Below are positions 55,445 to 62,375 of a stretch of 64,000 nucleotides of DNA, piece after piece. How positions within the stretch are numbered: the stretch's first letter is position 1; every line of letters starts with the position of its first letter. The notes beneath the pieces are model-generated. The model did not search any database, was not told where the DNA came from, and was given only the letters and a program-made list of their open reading frames with translations. The DNA is taken from contig OZ252214.1 of the NCBI GenBank assembly GCA_965248935.1, forward strand, positions 3,534,001-3,598,000, given 5' to 3'. Made by a program: the position numbers and the translations under genes. Origin of the DNA: G032773895 sp965248935 (GTDB lineage: Bacteria > Pseudomonadota > Gammaproteobacteria > Pseudomonadales > Cellvibrionaceae).

Positions 55445-55464
55445 TTGGGTGCATTAATAGTTTT

Positions 55465-55586
55465 GTCTAATAAGCAATCTATTAAAATTTTATGCGCCAG
55501 TCATAGCTTTTGTTGAACCTTAATATTTGTTGGGCTCTTAATAACAGATAAACAATATACTTACCCATTGCAATTGTATGGGTAAG
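55465..55586 (+). repeat. Spacer repeat P, copy 1, with hairpin
   Basis: Spacer sequence also found at 60033-60114 and 62202-62308: CTAATAA.CAATCT.TTAAAA, TTTATGCGCCAG and AATAACAGATAAACAATA. In this copy it ends in a perfect hairpin, CTTACCCAT (55560-55568), 9-nt loop, ATGGGTAAG (55578-55586). No T-run follows, so it is not a clear terminator. It lies ahead of the large repeat lipoprotein. Confidence 0.75.
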
Positions 55587-55649
55587 CATTAATATAAGTC
55601 CCCTAATCCTATTTTAATAAACACCTATTTTCAGGGAGTGATTTTTATC

Positions 55650-57905
55650 ATGCTATCTACGCTATCCGCTCACAAATGGTTACTGACCATTCTTAGTATT
55701 TTCTTTATCTCCGCTTGTGGAAGCGGCGGCGGTGGAGGCGGTGGTGGGGGAACCAATACAGATACCCAACCCAATACCTTTAGCTTTACCGCCGTAACCG
55801 ATATTTCCCCAAGCATATGGCAAGCGGCACCCGCCGTGGTTATCTCAGGTATCAATGCCGCCACACCCGTCAGCATAAGCGGCGGCGAATACGCCATTAA
55901 TGGTGCCGACTTTACCAGCGCAACGGGCAGCATTCGAAATGGGCAAAGTATCATTGTAAGAGTCATGTCCTCCGCTGAATTTTCAACGGCAGCGGAAGTG
56001 ACCCTAACCGTGGGCGGTGTCTCGGCAACCTTTACCGTCACCACCGTTGCGGAAGATACCACCCCGGAAGCCTTCTCTTTTACCGCCGCAACGGATATTT
56101 TCCCAGGCATATGGCAAGCGGCCCCCGCTGCGGTTATCTCAGGTATTAATACCGCCATACCCGTCAGCATAAGCGGCGGCGAATACGCCATTAATGGCGC
56201 CGACTTTACCAGTGCCGCAGGCAGCATTACCAACGGGCAAAGTATCATTGTAAGAGTCATGTCCTCTAGCGAATTTTCAACCGCAGTGGAGGCCACCCTT
56301 ACCATAGGTGGAGTGGCAGGCACCTTTACCGTCACCACCGAAGCCGAAGACGCCACCCCCGAAGCCTTTAGCCTTAGCGCAGAAGAGAACGCCGAACCGG
56401 CCACACAATATACCTCTAACGCCATTACCGTGGCGGGCATTAATACATCCGTTGCCATTAGCATCGAAAGCACCGACGGCGGTGAATACTCTATTGACAG
56501 TGGTGACTTTACCAGCGCTGCGGGCACGGTGATGGCCGGGCAAAGTATTACCCTGCGGCTAACCTCATCGCTCTCCACCGCCACCGCCACCTCCGCCACC
56601 CTGACCCTAGGCGGGGCAGGGGGAGAAGTAGACAGCACCTATACCGTCACCACCCTAACCGATACAACCGCACCGGATGTGACCATCCACTTCCCCCCTG
56701 AAGTTTCCCTTACCGAAGGCGGTACGGTGTTAGTACGGGGTATCGCCAGCGACGATTACAGTGCCATAACAGGTATTGATATAGGCGGTATTGCCGCGAC
56801 CAGTGACGACGGCTTTGCCACCTGGACAGCCGAAGTGCCGCTCAGTGCCGGCAGCAATAGCCTTACTGCCACCCCCGTGGATGCCGAGGGCAATGAGAAT
56901 ACCAGTGGCGATCAGGTCACCGTCACTCAGGGCGCCCTCTGGCCCGCCTTTCCCAATAACGATAATGCTTTTATTGCGGCGGCAGGGGTGGAATTTGACC
57001 CTGCCAGCAACCGCTTATATTTTGTGGATGTAGGTGAGGATAAAATTCTCTATGTGGATACCATCACCGGCAATCGAACCCTTTTATCCAGCAATACAGT
57101 ACCCAATACCAATTTGCCATTTGATTATGTTACGGGTTTAGCTTTCGACCCTGACTCAGCACGGCTATTTGCGATGGATATAGGGCAAGGTACCGTATTT
57201 ACCATTAATACCACAACGGGTGAGCGCACAGTGTTTTCCAGTAATACGGTACCGAATACCGATATTCCATTTGACGGCCCTATTAGCGCCGTGGTTGATA
57301 CTGGGCAAAATAGACTGCTTGTCGCCTCAGAATCAAATTCTATGTATATCTCGGTTGACCTTAATACCGGGGGGCGTTCAGTCTTTTCCAGTAATACAGT
57401 GCCTAATGGGGATATTCCTATTACTGCGCCCTGGGGGCTGGCTTTGGATCTTGAGCGAGGGCGAGTTTTACTTACGGATGCTGCGAACCCGGCGTTATAT
57501 GCCGCAGATAGTGTGACTGGGCAGCGTTCAATTCTTTCAAATAATACGGTTCCCAATACGGATATTCCTTTTGCATTCAATGTAACTTCAGTTGTGGTGG
57601 ATAGCCCCAGAAATAGAGCAATTGCTTTGCCGGGTGACTCTTCAAGTCTTTATGCGGTGGATTTAGCGACAGGGGCAAGAAGTCTCTATATGGATTTGAC
57701 TACCCCGGATAGCTTTAATGTATTTGAAATTTCATTTAATACGGGAGACGATATAGATAGTTTAGCGATGGATAATGAGCAGCAGGTATTATATAGGGCG
57801 GGTAGTTTACTCTCTAACCAGGGAGTGGCCATAATGGCCATAGATGCCGCCACAGGCCAGCGGGTGATTCTATCAAAAACCCTGGGGGTTGAGCCGGTTC
57901 TCTAA
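55650..57905 (+). CDS. Large lipoprotein: Ig-like repeats plus beta-propeller, copy 1
   Basis: 751 aa from the ATG at 55650 behind GGGAG. Lipobox FISAC followed by a Gly-rich linker (GSGGGGGGGGG). Three repeats of about 95 aa follow (WQAAPAVVISGIN, ISGGEYAINGADFTSA, NGQSIIVRVMSS), then a Bacterial Ig-like domain (IHFPPEVSLTEGGTVLVRG). The C-terminal ~330 residues form NHL/YncE-like propeller blades, each with FSSNTVPNTDIPF-type signatures. Probably anchored on the outer membrane and adhesive or binding. It is clearly G+C-richer than the genes around it. A partial second copy begins at 62376. Confidence 0.88.
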   Translation: MLSTLSAHKWLLTILSIFFISACGSGGGGGGGGGTNTDTQPNTFSFTAVTDISPSIWQAAPAVVISGINAATPVSISGGEYAINGADFTSATGSIRNGQSIIVRVMSSAEFSTAAEVTLTVGGVSATFTVTTVAEDTTPEAFSFTAATDIFPGIWQAAPAAVISGINTAIPVSISGGEYAINGADFTSAAGSITNGQSIIVRVMSSSEFSTAVEATLTIGGVAGTFTVTTEAEDATPEAFSLSAEENAEPATQYTSNAITVAGINTSVAISIESTDGGEYSIDSGDFTSAAGTVMAGQSITLRLTSSLSTATATSATLTLGGAGGEVDSTYTVTTLTDTTAPDVTIHFPPEVSLTEGGTVLVRGIASDDYSAITGIDIGGIAATSDDGFATWTAEVPLSAGSNSLTATPVDAEGNENTSGDQVTVTQGALWPAFPNNDNAFIAAAGVEFDPASNRLYFVDVGEDKILYVDTITGNRTLLSSNTVPNTNLPFDYVTGLAFDPDSARLFAMDIGQGTVFTINTTTGERTVFSSNTVPNTDIPFDGPISAVVDTGQNRLLVASESNSMYISVDLNTGGRSVFSSNTVPNGDIPITAPWGLALDLERGRVLLTDAANPALYAADSVTGQRSILSNNTVPNTDIPFAFNVTSVVVDSPRNRAIALPGDSSSLYAVDLATGARSLYMDLTTPDSFNVFEISFNTGDDIDSLAMDNEQQVLYRAGSLLSNQGVAIMAIDAATGQRVILSKTLGVEPVL

Positions 57906-58026
57906 GTGGGGCACAGTAATCGCTTTTGGAAAAGGAATAGCTCTTTTATAAAAAGTATGGGTGCTGCCATTGCCCTAAAAAATTGACCCTAGCAGCAGTA
58001 TTAATAAGTGTTTAAATGGGTATAAA

Positions 58027-58053
58027 TATAGGGGCGTAAGTACAGCCCCTATA
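58027..58053 (+). terminator. Candidate terminator hairpin after the large lipoprotein
   Basis: TATAGGGGC (58027-58035), 9-nt loop, GCCCCTATA (58045-58053). The stem is strong but followed only by CCTTTGCTT, so termination is uncertain. It lies 120 bp after the stop codon. Confidence 0.4.
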
Positions 58054-58199
58054 CCTTTGCTTATTTGAGGTTGCTTATTGGAAGCTGCTTGGCGGTAAAA
58101 GTGGCACTTCTCTTCCCCTCTTTTTCTTTTCCTTTCTATTTTGTGAGAATTGATGCTCTTTGGCTAATATAGCTTGTATACTTTGGAGGCCATCGCTTT

Positions 58200-58505
58200 T
58201 TTAACTTGTTTTTAACTATAAGAAAAAAATTACTTTTATTCGGGCGGTTAAATAATAATCTTTTTTGTTTTTACGCGCCAATTGCGCCGCTAGTATATTT
58301 TCATATCAGTAATATCTATTTTTCAGGGAGAGACACTTATCAAAACTCTATTGAGAGTCGCCCCACTGTCGAGAAATTTTCCACTACCCAAAAAGACCGT
58401 TTTAGTGTGTGTTGTGTGATCCAGGTCACATGTTTTCTTGGGCTTACTTCTGTATCGTTATATTGTTGAACGTTGTCGAAGAAATGGTTGGGTTAACGTG
58501 TATGG
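58200..58505 (+). repeat. Promoter-type repeat, copy C (full length)
   Basis: About 306 bp, colinear with copy B from TTTAACTTGTTTTTAAC to GTGTATGGG, with scattered substitutions. It precedes the 277-aa candidate effector gene by about 255 bp. Confidence 0.9.
58415..58430 (+). promoter_or_regulatory. CRP-type operator and promoter, copy C
   Basis: TGTGATCCAGGTCACA: both half-sites are perfect while the spacer differs at two bases from copies A and B. The -10 box TATATT (58459-58464) is again 36.5 bp from the operator centre. Change in the spacer but not in the half-sites hints at selection on the operator. Confidence 0.75.
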
Positions 58506-58761
58506 GCGCTCTTTTTTTTGAAACTGTATGCTTCTATTTGAATTTTCCGTGAAAAAACTAAAATATTAACAATCCCTACCATAAAAAAATGGTACGCCCG
58601 ATAAGTTTCTTTATAGTGTGATAAAAAAGAGAGGATTAAGACTCAACGAAAAAATAATGGCAACTCAAAATACCGACTATAAAGTATTTAATTATTACAT
58701 AAGCCGTATCGGCGAGTGACAATTTTTTAGTCCTTTAATTATAGAGGGAATTTTTATACAA

Positions 58762-59595
58762 ATGTCAGCTTTAGCGTTATCATCCAGCAGTAATACACAA
58801 ACATTATCAAAGAAAGCTCAAGCCTGTTTAGCTCAAGCGGTAGAGGTGCCGGGCGCGCCACTCTATCATATGGGTAAGATTGCCGTATTTAACGCCAAGA
58901 GTAGTCTTGATTTGATGCAGGCCAGCATTAACTATCTTACCTGTAAAGCACAGGTAAAGATGATATTTAGCACTGCGGAGAAAACATTCTTAATTGAACT
59001 ATATGAATCCTTTTGGTGGGGCGGGTACGCACAAAAAATGCCAGAGGCAGCAAAATTGGCCAGCCATTACGTGCATGGAAAAGGCACAACAGTCAGCATG
59101 GACTCAAAGCCCTATGAAAAATCCGTTGTTGTACAAGATACTATGAGAGCGATGAAAGCTTACACAAAAGATTTGGCAAGCCGTAATGAGTATTTTTTCA
59201 CACTGAAAACGGACGACCCTAAATTCAGAAGAAGTCAACATTTCAAGCCTTTGATGCTTGTGAATGGCAGTAGAAATATTAACACTCAAGGCTATGTTGA
59301 AAGTAGTGGCAGAATGTATGCGGATCAGAGCAATTCTCGACTTAAATATGCGGATAATCGTTTTTACCTTACCGCTAATACGGCAAAACAGACAAAAAAT
59401 AATTTTCATACATGGTGGTTAGTAGAAAATCGCTACGATTTTGAGCCTTTCTCTAAAGGAGAGAAAATATCAAAAATTCCTTTAAGTGATAAACACATCT
59501 TACAACTACCTGATGGGTTATCTGAATATATGGATACTGGCTTAGGGATTGCAAAACCTTATATATATAGCGCTAAGTGGTCAGAAAGATGGTGA
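58762..59595 (+). CDS. 277-aa protein of unknown family; candidate effector
   Basis: No signal peptide, no family I recognise. The N-terminal ~130 residues are mostly helical with a possible amphipathic or hydrophobic segment (IELYESFWWGGYAQ). The C-terminal ~65 residues (NRYDFEPFSKGEKIS, LPDGLSEYMDTGLGIAKP, W.ERW) are the part that recurs alone at 54867 and 61489. The stop overlaps the next gene by 7 bases (ATGGTGA), so the pair is co-translated. The start behind GAGGGA is well placed. The link to a lipoprotein partner and a CRP-type promoter is shared with the peptidase modules, hence the effector suggestion. Confidence 0.7.
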   Translation: MSALALSSSSNTQTLSKKAQACLAQAVEVPGAPLYHMGKIAVFNAKSSLDLMQASINYLTCKAQVKMIFSTAEKTFLIELYESFWWGGYAQKMPEAAKLASHYVHGKGTTVSMDSKPYEKSVVVQDTMRAMKAYTKDLASRNEYFFTLKTDDPKFRRSQHFKPLMLVNGSRNINTQGYVESSGRMYADQSNSRLKYADNRFYLTANTAKQTKNNFHTWWLVENRYDFEPFSKGEKISKIPLSDKHILQLPDGLSEYMDTGLGIAKPYIYSAKWSERW

Positions 59596-59978
59596 TTAAA
59601 AGCATTCTTGTTTTATCGATATTGTTTTTTATAAGCTCTTGTAGCTCAAAAGATTGTGAAGAGTTAGTTCTAGACTCAGTCAAATATCATGACACGGCTA
59701 TTTGGTTTGGAAAAAAATATTACCTATACTCTAGAACGACAGGCTGGCAAGAAAAAGTCGTTTTTTTTGAGTTATACGAACAAGAACCCGTTTTTAACAA
59801 GTGTATGCATTCAAATATAAAGCCAATTTTTGCAAGGGCATTTGATGATACCGAAGATCACCCCTATATTGAAAAGATAATTTTTCAGCCCGATGACGAA
59901 GAAAAGTTAAAAATTATTTATACAAAAGATACTAATAAAGGCATAGCCAACGTTTACGATGTTACATTTACCCGTTGA
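59589..59978 (+). CDS. Lipoprotein, candidate immunity protein of the 277-aa effector
   Basis: 129 aa from the ATG at 59589, which overlaps the effector stop by 7 bases. Lipobox FISSC (Cys near 18). Shared family parts are YLYSRTTGWQEKVVFFELYEQEP and the terminal KGIANVYDVTFTR. It is the most divergent of the three family members in this window, and the only one that follows an intact effector gene. Confidence 0.78.
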   Translation: MVIKSILVLSILFFISSCSSKDCEELVLDSVKYHDTAIWFGKKYYLYSRTTGWQEKVVFFELYEQEPVFNKCMHSNIKPIFARAFDDTEDHPYIEKIIFQPDDEEKLKIIYTKDTNKGIANVYDVTFTR

Positions 59979-60032
59979 TATGGCTGCATAGGGGGTTATT
60001 TTATTTCGCTTGGTTTTATCCAAAATAGCTTT

Positions 60033-60114
60033 GCCTAATAAATAATCTGTTAAAATTTTATGCGCTAGTCATACCCTTTTTTTGCGCATTGAATAACAGA
60101 TAAACAATACACTT
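60033..60114 (+). repeat. Spacer repeat P, copy 2
   Basis: GCCTAATAAATAATCTGTTAAAATTTTATGCGC through AATAACAGATAAACAATACACT, quoted here only by its ends (GCCTAATAAA and AACAGATAAACAATACAC). It lacks the hairpin of copies 1 and 3 and leads directly into the 60.1-kb module. Confidence 0.7.
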
Positions 60115-60130
60115 ATGAAATAAAAAAAGG

Positions 60131-60583
60131 GAGGGGAATATTGAGATGAAATATTTAATCGTTACATTTTTATGGGCCGTTAGCTTAAGTGCATGTGCCA
60201 ATGAAAAAGCCAGTATTACAAACTATAAATCCGATTGTTATGACCGTGGTTGGAATTGTCATAAAATTTCAGAAAATGAAAAAGCTAAATTGCAAGAAGA
60301 ATATACATGGGAGTTGGCGCCGTTTGTAACGTATTTTGAACAAAGAAAGGGCGAGTATCTAAATGAAGGCGTCAATAGGCATGTCTATTGGGAGGCGGTA
60401 ACCGTATGCAGAAAAATTGCGCTTATAGAGCCTGACCATAAAAACTGTGGGAAAATTCATACTCAATATCTTGAATCCATAGATAAACTACTCTAGTAAG
60501 GGATTCTAGTAAGGAGCTTCGCAATGAAAAAATATATTACTGTATTATGTTTCCTGATTTCATCCTCTTCAATTGCACTTGAG
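60131..60583 (+). repeat. 453-bp duplicated segment, copy 2
   Basis: Counterpart of 53557-54009; the few differences are scattered point changes, including six amino-acid changes in the 116-aa protein. Identity ends at the first codons of the mature 129-aa protein. Confidence 0.92.
60146..60496 (+). CDS. Exported Cys-containing small protein (116 aa), copy 2
   Basis: Same as the 53572 protein except at six positions, four of them in the signal peptide. Mature part CYDRGWNCHKISENEK unchanged. Same GAGGGG ribosome site. The strong conservation contrasts with the neighbouring 129-aa and zincin genes, which have diverged; so this protein probably does not determine specificity. Confidence 0.75.
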   Translation: MKYLIVTFLWAVSLSACANEKASITNYKSDCYDRGWNCHKISENEKAKLQEEYTWELAPFVTYFEQRKGEYLNEGVNRHVYWEAVTVCRKIALIEPDHKNCGKIHTQYLESIDKLL

Positions 60584-60913
60584 TTACCGGGAGACGACCA
60601 TTACGTTGAAGACTGTTTTTTCTCTGGTTGGAATTGTGATGAGCTAAGTCGTGAGGAAAAAAGTGATCTTTTGGATATTTTTAGAGAGGAACTAAAGCCC
60701 TTTAGCGATCATATTGAAAAAAACAAAGATTTGAATTTTCGTCATGCACTGGATAAATCTATTTATAGAAAAGCTGCCGGCATATGCAAAAATATATACT
60801 TGTTAGACCCCACTTCCAAAGATTGCGATGAACTTCATTGTGCATATATGAAATCTAAGTGGAGAAGTGATAAAAAAATATTCAATGAAGAATACAAAAA
60901 GGAGTGTAAGTAA
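60524..60913 (+). CDS. Exported Cys-containing small protein (129 aa), candidate immunity to the 60913 zincin
   Basis: Signal peptide identical to the 53950 protein; mature part rewritten (CFFSGWNCDELSREEKS, ICKNIYLLDPTSKDC) while keeping the Cys pattern. Its stop codon overlaps the zincin start (TAATG), as in copy 1. The paired divergence of this protein and of the adjacent zincin is what an immunity/toxin pair would show. Confidence 0.75.
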   Translation: MKKYITVLCFLISSSSIALELPGDDHYVEDCFFSGWNCDELSREEKSDLLDIFREELKPFSDHIEKNKDLNFRHALDKSIYRKAAGICKNIYLLDPTSKDCDELHCAYMKSKWRSDKKIFNEEYKKECK

Positions 60914-61425
60914 TGCCTAAAATTATTTCAATTGAACATATCTACCCAAAAACATGTAAATGGATCAAAGAAAATATACCTTTGCTTGAAATCAAGAAGC
61001 CAAAAATTTGGAAAGCCTACTTAAAATATTCCCAACTTAAAAAAGCAGATGCTTCACAGTCATTAAAAAATGGTTGGGGGCCTGAGATATTGCTTGATGA
61101 ACTTTGGCCCGCTAATGGGAAATACCGCCCAGAGGTCAATCGGAATGCAATTTTCATTGCGGAAAACATATTTAGAATGTTTGAAAACAAAGAAAGCAAA
61201 AACCCGAAAATGCATAGAGTACTTGAATCTACCATTCTTCATGAGATGTGCCATTGGGGAGACCTTAAATTTGACGGAAAACAGCAACGCTTAGCAAATG
61301 GTAAGAAGTTCGAGGAGGGAAAAGCGTTTGAGAAAGAGGCTTATGGTAAAAATATTGATCCTTTTTGGGACGGCCAGTACTTGGCTAGAACCGTCTACGA
61401 ACAGGAAAGAATGAAAGCTAAATAA
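60913..61425 (+). CDS. HEMCHWGD zincin metallopeptidase; candidate effector, second variant
   Basis: 170 aa, paralogue of the 54339 protein, roughly half of the residues the same by eye. Active site HEMCHWGD (His110, Glu111, His114) and EEGKAFEKEAYG are kept; the flanking surface is changed (FGPEVL to WGPEIL, GLYDHRQ to GKYRPEV). No signal peptide. Coupled to the upstream exported protein. Confidence 0.75.
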   Translation: MPKIISIEHIYPKTCKWIKENIPLLEIKKPKIWKAYLKYSQLKKADASQSLKNGWGPEILLDELWPANGKYRPEVNRNAIFIAENIFRMFENKESKNPKMHRVLESTILHEMCHWGDLKFDGKQQRLANGKKFEEGKAFEKEAYGKNIDPFWDGQYLARTVYEQERMKAK

Positions 61426-61488
61426 CGGTATGAAAATCCATTTAACTTATGGACGATTATTTCCGTATGGATTCAACACCATACCAAG

Positions 61489-61671
61489 TGGTCTGTTCAT
61501 AATCGCTATGATTTTGAGTCATTTGCCAAGAGTGATAAATTTACTGACTTACCATTCGATAATGGTAAAGCCTTATTATTACCGGATGGATTATCAGAAT
61601 ATATGGACTCAGGCTTAGGCATTGCAAAACCTTTTGATTATAGTGCGACATGGTCAGAGGCATGGAAATGA
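61489..61671 (+). pseudogene. Orphan C-terminal tail of a 58762-type effector, copy 2
   Basis: Sixty codons ending in TGA encode WSVHNRYDFESFAKSDKF, LLPDGLSEYMDSGLGIAKPF and a terminal W.EAWK. They match the last part of the 277-aa protein and the tail at 54867. There is no start codon in good context, and the region just upstream (61426-61488) shows no matching sequence. Its TGA overlaps the ATG at 61668 of the next gene (ATGA). Confidence 0.78.
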
Positions 61672-62075
61672 AAATACTCAGAGTTAGCATTATTGTTATT
61701 TTTTTATTTTCTTTAGTGTCATGTGATAAAAATTGTAGCTTTGATATTGCAGGCGACCAACTCAGGTTTGCTGACTCAATTGAGAAGAATTCTAAAACTT
61801 ATTATCTCTATACCCGAACCACTGGTTGGAATGATAAAGTCGTTTTTTTTGAATTGTACGACAAAGAGCCGATATTTGATAAATGCACCTATCAGCCAGA
61901 CAAAAAGGCAGTGTATTCAATACACTATGATAGCTTTCCTGATCAACCAGAGACAATAAAATATGTAAAAGCAATGGTGCTGGAACCGGACCAACCCGAA
62001 AAGCTTAACATAACCTATACGACCGATAAAAACGAAGGAATAGAAAACGTTTACGATGTTAAGTTTACCCGTTAA
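61668..62075 (+). CDS. Lipoprotein, candidate immunity protein of the 277-aa effector family, copy 3
   Basis: About 135 aa from the ATG at 61668 (an ATG at 61662 adds two residues). Lipobox SLVSC (Cys near 17). Shares YLYTRTTGWNDKVVFFELYDKEP and the terminal LNITYTTDKNEGIENVYDV with the 55043 protein; the last ~90 nt of the two genes are almost identical, while the first halves differ. Overlaps the orphan tail by 4 bases. Confidence 0.75.
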   Translation: MKILRVSIIVIFLFSLVSCDKNCSFDIAGDQLRFADSIEKNSKTYYLYTRTTGWNDKVVFFELYDKEPIFDKCTYQPDKKAVYSIHYDSFPDQPETIKYVKAMVLEPDQPEKLNITYTTDKNEGIENVYDVKFTR

Positions 62076-62156
62076 GTTGACTGCATAGGGGGGTTATTTT
62101 ACTTGGCTTCCTACCTCCTACCTCGTTTAACTTTTAGCCAATAATACGCCCAATTA

Positions 62157-62182
62157 AAAAACGTGATAGGTTTCACGTTTTT
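62157..62182. promoter_or_regulatory. Inverted repeat resembling a CRP-type site
   Basis: AAAAACGTGA (62157-62166), 6-nt spacer TAGGTT, TCACGTTTTT (62173-62182), a perfect 10-bp palindrome. The core CGTGA-N6-TCACG differs from the CRP consensus by one base in each half. It could equally be a weak AT-rich terminator after the lipoprotein gene. Confidence 0.4.
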
Positions 62183-62201
62183 CTTGTGTTTAATTGATGT
62201 T

Positions 62202-62308
62202 CTGCCTAATAAACAATCTATTAAAACTTTATGCGCCAGCCATGCCCTTTTGCTGCCCATTGAATAACAGATAAGCAATACACTACCCATTGCAATTATG
62301 TGGGTAAG
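62202..62308 (+). repeat. Spacer repeat P, copy 3, with hairpin
   Basis: GCCTAATAAACAATCT, TTTATGCGCCAG, AACAGATAAGCAATACAC, then TACCCA (62284-62289) pairing with TGGGTA (62301-62306). As in copy 1 it stands between a lipoprotein gene and the large repeat lipoprotein, and ends shortly before the GGGAGTGA ribosome site. Confidence 0.72.
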
Positions 62309-62375
62309 CATTAACATAAGCCCCCTAATATATTCCAATAAATGCCTATTTTCTTTTCAGGGAGTGACTTTCGTC

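Larger units (their letters stand above)
57906..58761. other. Intergenic region holding a hairpin and promoter repeat C
   Basis: 856 bp without a recognisable gene. From 58200 to 58505 it is promoter-type repeat C. The first 290 bp contain one strong hairpin (58027-58053). The last 250 bp are AT-rich and contain AATAATGGCAACTCAAA, also present near 53448 ahead of the 53.5-kb module. Confidence 0.6.

Noticed and set aside
55670..56638. A 322-codon open frame on the minus strand, and its twin at 62396-63364
   Set aside because: It is the antisense shadow of the Ig-repeat lipoprotein: G+C-rich repeats keep the opposite strand open. The product is a repetitive Val/Ala/Pro sequence with no domain, and the plus-strand gene has lipobox, ribosome site and family repeats.
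58206..58469. Open frame across promoter repeat C, with similar frames at 49257-49475 and in copy B (YQNSIESR...FSTTQKD)
   Set aside because: The frame is open in all three copies, so a small conserved peptide cannot be fully excluded. But there is no ribosome site, the upstream parts differ, and the segment coincides with the CRP operator and -10 box; a promoter explains the conservation better.
49348..62310. Reading the repeated spacers as CRISPR or integron attC sites
   Set aside because: Repeats are long, few and unevenly spaced, with genes between them; no cas or integrase gene and no attC core (GTTRRRY) pairing was seen.
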